From Kalaharituber pfeilii (taxonomy: Eukaryota; Ascomycota; Pezizomycetes; Pezizales; Pezizaceae): a DNA stretch of 64,000 nucleotides. Of this stretch, positions 48,953 to 61,339 are shown piece after piece. A program made the translations under genes and the position numbers. Below the pieces are notes generated by a model, which saw only the letters and a list, made by a program, of their open reading frames with translations, was not told the DNA's origin and searched no databases. The stretch is taken from contig WHUZ01000039.1 of assembly GCA_015179045.1 (NCBI GenBank), forward strand, positions 186,001 through 250,000, written 5' to 3'. The number at the start of each line of letters is the position of its first letter. The stretch's first letter is position 1.

Positions 48953-49405
48953 ACGAGTAACATGAAAAATCGGAAAATAGAAAAGGATCACTAGGAAATA
49001 GTGCGAAGCACAAGCGGGAAAAGATCGAGAATAAGATGAGCATATCAGGAATTCGACATTGAACGAAAGAAACCACCAATGCATGCATGCATCATCCTTT
49101 GTAGGTTGGTGTAAGTATACCGCCTCAGACAAAAAAAAAAAAAAACCCAAACATTTCCGTGCAATATTCTGCGCACAGGAGGGGATTGGGGTAGTGCGAT
49201 ACTTGTTTGGGTCCACCACCAGACTTACTGGCCCCCGACAATATCCTAAGTGCTGACAACATACCCCCATATTCTCTTTTCCACTGTCCCAATGCATGAT
49301 AGTTGCAGCATCTAGTAAGAACAAATGATTCAAACAAATAAGAAATACCCATGCTGGTAGCAAAAAATTCCAATAGAATGGCAGAAACCACATAAGAGTT
49401 TGCAC
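48290..49405 (+). repeat. Single satellite-like unit plus flank block, copy 2
   Basis: 48440-48640 aligns with one unit of the 37.7-43.2 kb satellite (AGCGGAAATATAGGGCCC, TACTGCGCATTAGGTATTGA, GAACACTGCGTTTGAATGTC), but only once. The block homologous to 43250-44078 follows, containing an A run at 48916-48946. Confidence 0.78.
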
Positions 49406-51833
49406 CTATTCAATGCTGAACCTAGGCCCGTAGCACTTTCGACCACTCCAACCCGCATCGCAAGGAAAGGGTAACTTCACTTTCCGTTCTCCGCCGCGAT
49501 ATAGGAGAGTTGTGACCCTGCGTAAACGGATGTACTTTAACCCATCCCTTGCGAGGTAAATATTGTAGCCTCCCTCCTCCACATGCAAATCATCGCGCTC
49601 TTCAAGTTCCTGGCAAACTAGCAGCCAGCGGCAATCCTCCCAATCAGGCGGGCAGAGGTCGGAGTGGAGTGTGATATCAACTAGAGCATAAGTCTGTGAT
49701 TCTTTAATCCCAACATCTGGAAGAAATCCATTCTGAAGAGTGGAATGAAGGAAAACTTTTAATCTCTGGCAACAGGTTTCATACATATTTCCACTTCTTC
49801 TAAGAGTGCATGATCTATAAAGCATACTGTGGTAGAGGATTCCATGGAGTTGATCCGAGAATAGCATTGCCCCTTGGTCAGGATGACGAATTTCATAATC
49901 AGACCCCAGTCGCTCTCCTAACGAAATATCAGGAAATCTCAGGACCTGGTCCCAGCTTGGAAACCAATGATGTGCTGAAGGATGAGGAAATAGCATTATC
50001 AGGATATGGGCAAAAGATAATTGTGGCCAAACTTGGTGGTACTTGTCAAGGCCATACATCCAACGGTTCCATGCTTCATGGGGTGACTCATTAGGAGTAT
50101 AGATAGGTAGTATCCCAAGGCCAGGAGTGATGATCGATATCAGTCCTTGTACTTTGTCAACAGGATATGTTGCATACCGTCCCACCATTTCTTTTATTAC
50201 TTCCATATATGGCATCTGGTCTCGTAAATTTGAGAGGTGTGCTAGCCGTTGACCGAGTGTTGTAATCCTATCAATCTGTCAACATAGTATTAGAGAACAG
50301 CTATAGTTTATATGGTTGCAAGCACATCACGCATAAATATGTAGTCTCTTGTTGAAGTTGTAGGAGTAGGGTGTAGCGGAATGGTATAGCCAAAAACAAC
50401 TCTTGATGCGCATATCATTTACCCTTGAGCATATTAGTTGGCCAATACACTATACCACCATAGCTGCATATGAGTATCAAAAAGTAAGGAAAACATAAAC
50501 TGAGATTACTTGCCTTTGTATTGAGTGGGTTCATGGTACGATCTTTCACTCCACCTACTAATATGTTCGAGAGATGTATAGTCTCCTGTAATGTCCAGGC
50601 TCGATTCAGCCAGTGCCGTTGATCCTCGAGTTTCCAGTCTCCTGGATTGAAAGCTCTTCCCAAGCCATTGAAGTAGATGACCACTTTTGCTGCATGAGTG
50701 TATATAAAACCAATTGTTGGAACATCAATTTTCCACTCTTCCTGTCTAACTCTATTCCGCCATTCCCACTCTTGTAGTGAGTGCCTCTCTTCTCGGAGAT
50801 GTGGTAAATGCTTAGGGTATTCTTGCCGTAGACACAAAACATCCAACCATGCATACCTACACCCAAGTCGGATCAGGTCTTCACGGATACTCTCCAGTGT
50901 TACTCCTTTGGGAACTGGGACTGGCCACTGGAAGTTATTCACTGATGTCCAAATATATTCTCTATCAGCTTCCTCCACCCAGGCATGTGAGATTGCCCAA
51001 ATTTTTATGCATGTATATGCATTGGCTTTATGTTGATATGATAGCCAAATTCCTGGAATTACCTTATGGCTGCAAATGTCCCATACACGCCTTGGGTTCT
51101 GGGAGGCGAAAGGTCGGAATATATATGCATTGTTATCTCCCTCACCACGTATGAATGTTGCGCGGTTATCTGGAGTGCAACAGGCAAGACTGGAATCAAA
51201 TCGCTGTGGATGGAATTTAAAAGATTGCAAACTGTAGGTCCAAGCTCGAGCTCTGACACCGGTAGGGATCGAATTCCGGTTGAACGGGTGTAGCAGCAAA
51301 GCTCCAACCCAAGCATGAACGTAACCAAACATATGGTTTTTTTCAATGAAGAATTGCAGCCATGTAGTATATAACTCTTTATCGATGGCGATATATGTCT
51401 CACCACTATCATACTCCCGGTGGGGTTTAAATACATCACCCAGGTCACCGCAGAATTCCAGCAGCTTACCATGCAACTCAGCAACAGTATAGGATCCACA
51501 TGGGGTGTCAGCCTCAAGAGTTGTAAGTATGACAGCCTCTACACTACCAGGCTCTCCATGCCAGTGATAACGACGTAGTTTTGTTATGCTCTCCCGCCAG
51601 TCTCCTGGATGTTCAGGACAACCTGTGACTATCCAGCGTCCATTTGGTCCAGAATATTCCCCGGGCCACTGTTCAGTATACCCAACTGCCGGGGGTGGAT
51701 CAGGGTTGCTAAAGTCGTACTCAATATATTTCGATTCCCAATAGTTGGACTCAGTACACCCTGGTTCAGTAGTTTCTGCTAGATTTTTTCGCAAGCCTAA
51801 GCGAACAGCTGCTTTGGATAGTAGTTTCCGCAT
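49406..51833 (-). CDS. HET-domain protein, two exons, intact (GC-AG intron)
   Basis: Exons on the minus strand: 51833-50514 and 50275-49406, both phase 0, giving 729 residues. ATG 51833 (MRKLLSKAAVRLGLRKNL) is the first Met in the open frame. The intron begins GCAAGT after AAG and ends GACAG; reading through it would stop after a few codons. The HET domain lies at about residues 277-410: KIWAISHAWVEEADREY, YAWLDVLCLRQE, EEWKIDVPTIGFIYTHAAKV, RHWLNRAWTLQET. The upstream part (GYTEQWPGEYSGPNGRW and RRYHWHGEPG) and the second exon have no known domain to me. HET proteins act in heterokaryon incompatibility, triggering cell death on recognition of non-self. Two copies lie in this window, both next to MGR3-like pseudogenes. 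Confidence 0.85.
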
Positions 51834-51899
51834 TGCGACAGGGTTGGTTGATGCAGACCTGTGGGTTGACCCGATGTCAGAAATCAATAGCAGCTGGCA

Positions 51900-52600
51900 C
51901 TCAGGAGACTCTCACAGTTAAAAATATAAGTTTTTACTAGCATCCTGGTTCCTACGTTCCAGAATGCTATGGCAACACATCGTCAAAACCAAAAACTGAA
52001 AAAGAAATATGTTAGGTATTTTCATGGAGGTTCCTGGGTCTTCTAATAGATGGCTATCATGCATCCAGTTCATTGGGTCATTTTCAGGCCTGGCGATCGC
52101 AGCGCGGAGGTATAATATTACAATTTCTGCATGTAGATCGCATATGCTCGCAGAAATTCTGAATTACTATAGTGCACTCGCAGCGCGGAATGCATACCCT
52201 GCCCATTTCACCCTTGACTGTATGGTATCTTGTTGGATCTACATTATACCCTGGAGCTAGATGCATTGGGGAGGCCTGGCGAACTTTGGTTTATAGGCGC
52301 ATCTGAAAAGTCTCACATTGGTGTAAAATCCAACCAGCCGATAGTGGCCTGCATTCTGAAAACTTCCAGTACCAGTACTGGAGAGGATACGATCTGTATC
52401 CTGGAAGCGGCCGGGCCTCAGGAGGCAGCCAGCTCCTTCTCCAATTATTGCTGTATCTCTTTCAATATTGATCCTATTCACATGCAATCACCTTCATATC
52501 ATGGTCCGCATCAAGGAGCTACCTCAGGGCCCAAAATGTGTTATAGCATAGAGGCATAAGAATCCAGAAGATAGTTTAGCCAAAGTGGCAGGCTATTTTG
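51900..52600. other. Gene-poor stretch
   Basis: Short open frames only (52009-52260, 52230-52559), without motifs. It is the upstream flank of the HET gene and possibly the 5' part of the pogo remnant. Confidence 0.4.
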
Positions 52601-54130
52601 ATACCAATTCGACTACCCTAAGCCGTCGACTATGAGGGGTACAGAAGGGCTGTATAGAGGCTCATGAGAAGTAGCAGCTTTTCACTAAAAGTGAGGAAGA
52701 TGCGCTTGTCACTTGTACAACTACCACGAATGACCTGGGCTTCACAGTGCATCTCCAAATGTTACGCGCAATGGCTGTACCGATTCTCCATGCGCGGCAT
52801 AGCAATCAATCACCAGGTCCTCGCTGGCACCGGCGCTTTCTCGCTCGCCACCCACAATCGATGCCAAATATGTACAATACCTTGAGAGGATACAGGTGAA
52901 GCAGGGCATGGATATGGTAGCTCAACGTAAATTTTTCAAGACATTGCGTATCTACACGCCCTGCTACTGCATCCTCGAAGCCACCGGCACAACCTCCGAG
53001 CTAGCGGCAACCTCCGAACCAGCAGCGACCCCTCCAGCGCCCACCCGAATTACCAGAAGTGTCGGCACCCTCAACCTACCTAGCGCCGAAAGTGCACCTA
53101 GCAGCTCTGGCGACTTTATACCTTGGCGGCTGCTCATTGTCGATGGCCATAGCTTGCATGTTGCATGGGAAGTAGTTAAGTATGCATTACTAGTAGACCA
53201 CCGGGTAAAAATGATCCTTTCATCACATTCAACTCATATTATGTAACATTTAGATGTAGGCTGCTTTCACCTCTATTGCGCAAGCCGGAGTTTTGGGAAC
53301 TACTATGTACCGGACTTTTACCCCAGAAGCCATCAAAGATGCCTGGCGAGGAAGTGGTTGCTGGCCGGTGGATGAGATTCAGGTGCTGCCAGAAGAAGAG
53401 ATTGCTACCAATGCTGCTATGTTGCCGGCAATACTGAATACTCCAGTAAAAGAGAAGGCATCCCGAGCTGTTGTGGATGAGCGGATTCTGACACTGCACA
53501 TCCATACCACTATCATGACGCATAAGGCGCCTTGAGGAACAGCTTGTCGAGCGTCGTACCATAGAGCCAAATGCGCGCTACTACTTAAAGCATATTGCAG
53601 AGGGGGAAGACGCTTCAGGTTCCTGGCCCCCATGGTCAGCAGCATATAAAGCCTCGTGCCTGAGGTCGAGTCTTAGATCGAGAATATATTGCAGCGGCAC
53701 ACAAGGCAGCCTACAAGAAGGCTGAAGAGGAGGTGGCAAAGCAGGCTGTGAAGGCAGCCATAAAGCTTGCTGCACAGGAGAAGAAGATCGCAACGGTAGC
53801 TGTAAAGAAAGCAAAGGCGGTAGATAGTCTCGAAAAACAGGCAGTCGCTGCAGCCAAAAAAGAGGCTGCGCAGCAGCAGCTCGTGTGGACGCAGCTGCTA
53901 AGAAAGCTGCCAATTGTGGGCAGGACGTGGGCGGGGACGTGGGCGAGGGTCAGAACTCATGGTGGGGGGGGGGGGGGTGCGGCAGAGCCTTCGGAGTTGA
54001 ATTCTGCAGCACTCGAGCTACTGGAGGTGTCTGGGAGGGAAGTGGCGGCTCCCACTTAAGCCTCTACACCTATAGAGCTCGATTCGGAACCAGCCTGGTC
54101 GGAATTGGAGTCCTTGGAGTCAGAATCAAA
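52600..54130 (+). pseudogene. pogo/Fot1-like transposase remnant
   Basis: Frames along the plus strand give a CENP-B-type helix-turn-helix (TLSRR, KEEDALV, LGFTVHLQMLRAMAV, ARHSNQSPGPRWHRRFLARH; 52610-52860). An internal deletion removes the first catalytic Asp. Then comes the DDE core end WRLLIVDGHSLHVAWEVVKY (53130) and LDVG near 53250, then PEAIKDAWRGSGCWPVDEIQ (53330). A Lys/Ala coiled-coil tail closes it (AEEEVAKQAVKAAIKLAAQE, 53730-53880). Several frameshifts and stops are present. Terminal repeats were not identified. Confidence 0.75.
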
Positions 54131-54467
54131 GTTTGACGAGGTTGAGGCAGTGCAAGAAATGGAATTTCGACTGTATATTTGAAGGTGTGTACAGAGCTAT
54201 GCTACAGATCTCGGCTTCTGCTGTCATAGTACAGTGTTTGGGGGTATCATGTGAGTAGTACTGTGGTAATTCGAGGTGCTGTATCGTGGGTATAAGCTTA
54301 TGTGAGCCAGAGATTGTTATTTCGTAGAGTTGGTGGATGTACAAAATTATAGATGCTAAAGATATAACCTTTTTCTTTTTTGCCTTCAGACTCGGGCTCA
54401 GCGCACTTGGTTTAGCCTATATTCAATTTATTGCATATATAACTTATATGTTCTTGGAGATATTATA

Positions 54468-54530
54468 CCCTGCCATGGCCACGTGCTACAAGCGGGGTTA
54501 TGTGATTTTTAAAAAAAAAAAAAAAAAAAA
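54468..54530 (+). mobile_element. Ultrashort poly(A) retroposon, family A
   Basis: Body CCCTGCCATGGCCACGTGCT through GGGGTTATGTGATTTTT, then about 20 As. Perfect 14-base target duplication TTGGAGATATTATA (54454-54467 and 54531-54544). Confidence 0.9.
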
Positions 54531-54626
54531 TTGGAGATATTATAAAATAGTTCTCCATTGATGGATGAGTGGTGCGAAATATCACGGTCGCTTCTAGGGC
54601 ACAGATCGTGTCCTATCCAGTACTGG

Positions 54627-55560
54627 TCTTTTTTTTTTTTTTTTTTTTTTTTTTTATATCAATACTCGCGTGCCGCCCTATGGGCTATGGCGAGGTCTAG
54701 TTACATCAAAACAAAGTACAAGTACGGAACAATAGAAGTAAATCCCCCGGGGCTAACCCCTCGCCCATTCCAAAATTCCTATCACTCCCCGAAGGCCCTC
54801 CCCTTCATCTTAGTCACCCAAGGGTCTGCACAATCCATCCTCACCCCTTGGGCATCTCTACTTCCAGACTCTACATTGAGACAATATGTGAAGGGTCGTT
54901 TCTTCAGCCTCGCCGCACCACCGGCATTCCGGGCTATCAGCTGTGCCGACCTTGAATTTCCAGCGCCGGAGGCCCTTGCCTCCAAGGATGCCAGCTAGCG
55001 TTGCGACCCTATTGCCTAGTCTGCGTAGTGGCCTATTATGACATATGCAGTCTGTTTCTTTCGGCCGCTCTCCTTGCTTTGGCCTCTTGTTTCATCCCGT
55101 CCTCCGTGACAATCTCATTTTGATATGGCAGCTGTGTACCAACCTTGGCTGCTCGATCTACTTCGGTGTTGCCTGGGATTCCTTTATGACCTTTGACCCA
55201 CATTACCGCTATGTCAAGGTCGCCCTTTCATTTCTCCGGTCCCAAGCCTCCCTTACTCGCTGTGCTGGCCCTTTGTGTGTTGGTTCCCCTTCGGCGATCC
55301 TTTGTAGCTTGGTTATTGCAGTCTGGGAGTCTGTGATGATCAGTAGTTCAGTGAATCGGCTTGTGAGGGCATCCTCCATGGCAATCAGTTCTGCGTCATT
55401 TACTGTACTGAGAGCTCCCAGATATGTGGAAGTCCGTTTCTGGGTGTGCTGGGAGAACGAGCCTGCCCCAGTAGAGTCACCTATTCGGCTCCCATCTGTA
55501 TAGACGCTGACCAGTACTAGTCGAGTATTACCGTTGCATAGCCACTGCAGATGAGCTATT
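54627..55560 (-). mobile_element. 5'-truncated LINE with RNase H domain (tail family B)
   Basis: The A tail (Ts 54630-54655) is followed on the plus strand by the reverse complement of the family B tail (TACTCGCGTGCCGCCCTATG). On the minus strand at 55503-55300 an RNase H region reads YTDGSRIGDSTGAGSFSQH, STVNDAELIAMEDAL and IITDSQTAITKLQ. Further C-terminal sequence follows with stops and shifts near 55190 and 55000. This is a different LINE family from that at 5463-6640. Confidence 0.75.
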
Positions 55561-55649
55561 TAATTTTACACCTCAGCCATATCACTTTGTAAGGTCAACG
55601 ATTATCTCTGTGAGAAAAACCTTTCAGCCTTATGATGCATGCATGTTGT

Positions 55650-56520
55650 AGCTCTGCGGGGTCAGCGATGACCATCTCGAGTAACTCATGATTGGCGCGG
55701 GCGGGAGGTTGATCAATTTATCCCTACTCCCATCCAATCAAAGTGGCTGGATAGAAATGTTCCAGAGTGGCCTAGGCCATTGAACAATTCTTGTCGTTGA
55801 CAACGTAAGCTATGCATTGCAAGGCAGACCTCTTCGGTGATCCCGGTGTCGATCACTGATCCAGGGTCATGCTGGCTCCCTGCACATAATCTCCATTACC
55901 ATAGAATAGCAAGAGGCTCTTCCCGAGACCTGAGCGACCTTTTTCTTAACCATTGGCCGAGAACAAAATTGCTCATGCAGTAGCACCCATTGAATGGTAT
56001 AACCTGCTTTGGGCCTTTCTCTGCAGCCTACGTCAACCAAATTGCACAAGCTTTCTGATTTGCCCAACGCATAGGCAGCCGAGCAAGAGCCGTACATACA
56101 TAGCACTTCCATGGTAATGTCAATAATGAATTTCAATGAAAATCACTGTATGGTAGATATTACTTGTGTATGTTGGTGACTGGATGTCTCAAACAATCGA
56201 GAACAATGTGCCATAGGAAAATGGAACTCGAGGTGTAAATACTGTAGAGTTTGTGTTCATGAAATTGAGATTACACAAAGCAGTAAGTGACTGTGAAGGA
56301 AACTGCAAAGGAATATCTACTACTGTAGTAGTTGTTCCGAGCCACACCAATGGTACTTGGCCAGTCACCACTAGCTGGCGGAAATACTCCTCGGATCCGC
56401 TTGGTCAACGAGATAAGGTGGGCACCGTGAATTTCTACTAGTCCGCATTGAGGGTTGCTAGACAGGAGACGATGTGCCCGGCAAAGGAACGCCGCAAATG
56501 CACATAGTATTCCTAGATCT
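55650..56520 (+). repeat. Duplicated 5' flank of the MGR3-like copies, second instance
   Basis: Homologous in part to 46254-46500 (CACATAATCTCCATTACC near 55885). It also has an extra stretch, 55910-56440, without a gene. Confidence 0.6.
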
Positions 56521-56529
56521 TGAGCTATG

Positions 56530-58310
56530 TACAATGTCTTCTCGGATATATCTGGTACAGCAGCCTGGTGATTGCGCTGCCCCAGCACTCGCCGGGAGTC
56601 AGCTCGTTGAAGCAACAATGGGCTCCACCAGCACTGCAGCTTAAAGACCGCACACCTGACTCTACCACATCAGACTTGGAAGCTCTTCAACACCTATCCG
56701 TGCTGTGTGAATCGCGACTGCAGAACCGGGACTTGGGCATCTAGCCAGCGTCTTTCCATCAACTCCCTCTCCGCCCTCCTCCCTCCCCTCCCCTCCCCCC
56801 TCCCTTCTCCCCTCTTCTCCGACTTCACTATACCCAAGGCTATCTCCCCGACCACTGGAGGCCTGCTATTAATCTATCTACAGCCTCTACAGCAACTCCA
56901 CCTACTCTGCACATCTTTCCCTCCATCACCAAAGAGTTCAGCGTGCCGTATGCATGTACGACTTGTGCAACCCCTCCGACTGCCTGCTACTACCCCCAAA
57001 ACGCAATCCGGCACTTCGTCACTATGCTGCTGAAGGCTCAGGAAGAGGGCATGCATCCATTAAGTAGGGAGTCAGAGCGGATCACAGGAGATCAAGATCG
57101 AGGTCTCGAGGGTCTGCGAGGAGTATGGATGGCGGAGCAAGCCAGCGGAGGTGCTGAGGGAGGCGGAGGCGGGGAGGTGGAGGCGGGAAGGTGGAGGCGG
57201 GGAGGCGGAGGTGGAGAGGTCATTTGATGGCCCTCGAGCGCGGTGGAGCATGCAGAAGGCAAAAGCCGGAAACTCGCCATGGGCTGGACCCCACTCAACC
57301 GCAATCACAGCAAGCAAACTCCTGGACCCTCGGAATTAAATGCAAGAATACCTTTATCCAGCAGTAGGTCGAGGCGGGGATCAAAAACTCCGTAGCCTAC
57401 TCCTGAGCAACGCTACTGGGTCTCGAGCGGTGAGGATGCGTCTGACAGAATGGACCGGATACCGTCTCTAGGTGGGCGGGTACTGGAAGCCACCACCGAG
57501 GTAATCATCCACCAGCAGCAGAGACATGAGCGTATGCTTTCACAATTCACTACAAAGAGGCTAGAGGAGCATAAAGAAGATGAACCTCCGGATCCGGAGT
57601 GGGAGAATGCGAGGAGCGTTGTAATGAGGAGCGGTGTATTGAGGAACGGGGGAAAGCTTTCGAGGAGGGAGGGTCACGGACCACCGTGAATTATAGGTGA
57701 CAGATGCTTGTGGAGATGCTGGCGGCATTTGACGGTGATTCATCCGGTGCTTATATTACTATTACCTAGGCTGAAGAAAGCTGAGACTAGTTCATCTAGA
57801 GGGAATACAGTCCTAGTGATGCTTTATCTCTCAGCAGCTCGCATTTATCTCTTGCCGCCCTGCTCTTGATGCATGCAGTGCATACTGTATACCCTGTGCA
57901 GCAGTCTTTGCCCCATGAATCCCTCTCTGGCCCACTTTCCGATGCCGTCAACTTCTCCACTATCATCTTCACCCCGAGCTGACGGAGTTTCCTGTTGGTC
58001 CATGCTCTCCCAGTCCTACTGCTCGCCGGGATCGCCAATGCCAGTGAGCATCAGGAAAGTGTTGGAGAGCATGGTGGAGTATGTGTGGAGTATGTGCGGA
58101 TGCGCATCATGGCGGAGTTGAACCTCGCGGAGTTGAGGCTAAGGCTAGGAGAGGAGGGGGGAGGGAGGGATTTAGGAAGGGGGTGGAGGACGCACGGAAG
58201 GTGGGGTGGGAAGATAGAGTGGTAAGGGGGAGGGAGGGGGTGGTTAAATTGTTGGAAGTGATGAGAGATGGGGGTGCGGTGGGAGGAAGTGGAAGTGGAG
58301 TTATAGTGTG
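56530..58310 (+). pseudogene. MGR3-like pseudogene 2
   Basis: Same order of matches as pseudogene 1: AGCAACTCCACCTACTCTGC, ATCCGGCACTTCGTCACTAT, GCTCAGGAAGAGGGCATGCA, CATGAGCGTATGCTTTCACA and CAGTCCTAGTGATGCTTTAT. Stops and indels occur throughout. It is closer to pseudogene 1 (46520-48250) than to the intact gene. Confidence 0.8.
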
Positions 58311-58319
58311 CTAAAAAAA

Positions 58320-58561
58320 AAAAATACTAGAAACGACAAGTTCTGTGTATCGCGGTGAAAAAACAGCGTGTTCGCGTAGATGGGGCTGGCGTGGGGGGGA
58401 CACACGTTAATAGAAAATGAATGGAAGTACTGAAGACAGAATGATTTGATGTTAGTATGAATAGCACAGATATAGAGCCCAAGGAGAGGACACTGGCATC
58501 AGCTACATCTTTGCTATCAATTTTCAAGTTTTTGAACAGTAATCGCTCCTCAGCGCACTGC

Positions 58562-58564
<3 letters not shown>
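58320..58564 (+). repeat. Satellite-like unit, copy 3 (left half)
   Basis: Aligns with 48300-48560 and is interrupted at the CACTGCGTT position by the retroposon at 58565-58953. The right half resumes at 58954. Confidence 0.7.
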
Positions 58565-58600
<36 letters not shown>

Positions 58601-58953
58601 ATAACCCCGCTTGTAGCACGTGGCCATGGCAGGGTCCCTGGGCAAGCCCTCGAAGCCCGGAGACAGGCTTAACAAACAAAGAAATTTCTATCTACTTCTA
58701 AAACCTGATTCCAGAAACCTCCGGACGGTCCTTCCGGTTTCTGCCTCAGGGAGGCTCCACCCCCTCTCCCCCCTCCCCTCTTCCCCAGAAGGCTTTAGAG
58801 AATGGGGGATATGGAGAAGAACTGGAAAAGGACAGCAGAGAATGGGGAGGAGTGGGATGAGTTGGAAAGGTTCTTCTCCGGGATCAGGTTTTAGTGCGCC
58901 GTGCGATTTACCGACCCGGGTCGGGTAAAAATTTGCCGTCGGGGAACTTTGCT
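58565..58953 (-). mobile_element. Poly(A) retroposon, family A (long form, about 390 bases)
   Basis: A T run at the left (A tail on the minus strand) is followed by the common tail and the same 200-base body as 27100-27462. The flanks AGCGCACTGCGTT (58552-58564) and AGCACACTGCGTT (58954-58966) are a 13-base duplication with one mismatch. It splits the satellite-like unit, which dates the insertion after that duplication. Confidence 0.83.
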
Positions 58954-59560
58954 AGCACACTGCGTTGATGTCAATCCTATCAAGCAAAAAGTGTTGATCT
59001 AAGTTACATGCTGCCTTGGATTTACTATATCGTTGGAAATCGTAATAGGCACCTGGTGTCGTATCTTATTATGAGGCAGGCAGTAATCTCGAGTGGACTG
59101 GTCTTTTCGCGAGCCCGACCGGTATTCTCAGGAGTTGACCTAGTCACGAATGGGCATCGGGGCGTGAACAGGAAGTCTGGAACTGTTCACCAGCAGGCTG
59201 CAGTGGAATCATAGGTTAGCGAGGAGTGAAGTTAAGATAAATAGCTACAGGCAGGAGTTCGATGACAAAAATTTGATAGCGAGTAACATGAAATCAGAAA
59301 TAGAAAAACGGATCAGGAACTAGTGCGAGGTAAGATGAGCATATCAGGAAAGAAACCACCAACTCATTGCCTGCACAGCGACACAAGCATATCGACTCAA
59401 CAGAAAAGATGAGACTAGAGGTCAATAGCTGAGTGGTAGTTGGGTTGAAGGTACGTACCTCAGCTATTGCATAACTTTAATATTTTTTGAACTTGCGTTT
59501 TGACCTCTCTATAGTATCCTCGAGAAAGAATTCTCTATACCGTAGAGACGTACAGAATTC
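58954..59560 (+). repeat. Satellite-like unit (right half) and flank block, copy 3
   Basis: Continues the alignment to 48560-49080, with GTTGGAAATCGTAATAGGCA and TAAGATGAGCATATCAGGAA, then unrelated sequence from about 59440. Confidence 0.68.
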
Positions 59561-59699
59561 TCTATTACATCAACGTTGTCTTTTGATCTCGCACAGGCCC
59601 TCTCTTGGCGTAGCGCCGCCCGGCACAGAATTCATGCATGTCTCGCCACCCAAGGGATACCTATGATATGATACTTGTGGAACCCCACCTATTTGCACA

Positions 59700-61330
59700 A
59701 TGCTTCTCTCGAAATGAATCTGGTGCAGCAGCAGGTAACTCGCTGCTCTGGCGCTCACCGGGAGCAAGCTCGTTGATCAACAATGGCTCCAGCAGCACCG
59801 CAGCTTGAAGACTGGCTCTATGACATCAGGCCTGGCCGCTCGTCAATACCTACCAGTACCACATCCCAAAACCAGGGCTTGGGCATCCCAACCAGCACCT
59901 TCCCATCAACCCCCCCCCTCTCTCCCTCTCCCCTCTCCACAACCCACTACACCCGAGGCTACCTCTCCCCAGAACCACTATTAATCCTCTCTGGCCTGAA
60001 CGGCTATACCCTTTACCAGCAAAGGTCCCTGTGCACCCTGCACAACTTCTCCGTCGCCAAAGAGCTCCGGCACACCCTATGCATATATTCCTTGCACAAA
60101 CCCTCTCGCCCTGTCTTCCTACAACCCCAAAAACGCAATAAGTACGGCACTTCGTCACTATTCTAGAGAAGGCTCAGGAGGAGGGCATGCATCCGCTGAG
60201 TAGGGGTCACGGGGATCAAGATCGAAGTCTCAGGGGGGTCTGCAAGAAATATGGGTGATGGGACAAGATGGCGGAGGTGCTGAGGAAGGTGTCTACGGAG
60301 TTGAGGCATGGGGTGGAGGTGTGGGATAGGATGTTGGAGGCAGGGGAGGTTGTTGTACAGCCCTCAGGCATAGTAGGCAAGTGGGAGGTAACTCCCCGGC
60401 AACTGCAATAACGCAGCTTCTGGACCCTTCTAACTCGAGCGCAATGCCCTTGTCTGCCACTACGGAGAGATGAGAATCAAACTCACAGCAGCCTACTCTG
60501 GAGCGACTGGGGCTCGGGCACCGAGGTAGCACCCGCTTCAGGAGTGGGGGGCGGGGTGCTGGAAGTCACCACGGAAGCAATCACCCGTCAACAGCGGACA
60601 TGAGGACAAGCTTTTGAGATTCGTTGAAAGGATGGGTGAGGAGCAGCATAAAGGGAGTACTGGATCTGGTGCAGGAATTGCGCGAGGATGACTGTGAAGT
60701 TTCAGTGGTTCATGTCAATGGACGTTTGAGGGGAAAATACCCAGTATTTATATTTATTCCTAGTCTGGGGAAAACTGATGCTAACTTCACAGTCCTAAGA
60801 ACGCATTACCTGACCACCTTTCCCTCGCTCACCGCCCCGTTCCTAATGCATGCAATGCACATCTTACACCCTGTTCAGCAGTCCTCACCATGTGAATCCT
60901 TCTCCAGCTTACTATTAGACACTGTAATCCTGTGCCACACACCACACACCACATGAACTCACTTTCCACCATGCTCACTGAGTTGCTGTTAACCCCCTCC
61001 TCCCTCTCCCCCTTACCCTCACCACCATCTTCATCCCAGCTGATGCAGCGCCATTTTGGGTCCACGCTTTTCCCGCCTCTGACATCTCCGTCACGATCGT
61101 TAATGCCAATGAGGGTAGAAGGGTGTTGGAGAGTAAGGATGAGTGTGTACAGGTGCACATCATGGTGGAGTTCAATCTAGCGAAGTTGAAGTTGAGGAGG
61201 GGTGAGGTCGAGGGGTTGAGGAAGAGGTTTTGCATCGGAATGGAGAAGGCGAGGAGGGTGGAGTGGGAGGAGAGGGGCGGCAGTGGGCGAGGTGGAGGGA
61301 GGAGGAGGAAGATGGAAAAAGGTGGAAAAA
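59700..61330 (+). pseudogene. MGR3-like pseudogene 3
   Basis: Matches to the intact gene in order: CAGCAAAGGTCCCTGTGCAC (QWSLRTLHN), GAGGGCATGCATCCGCTGAG (EEGMHPLS), GAAGTCACCACGGAAGCAAT (EVTTEAI), CAGTCCTAAGAACGCATTAC (exon 3 start) and GTGTACAGGTGCACATCATG (CVQARI). It is the copy most similar to the intact gene in the TLHN-to-LSRE region, but it has frameshifts and stops throughout. Confidence 0.8.
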
Positions 61331-61339
61331 ACAATACCG

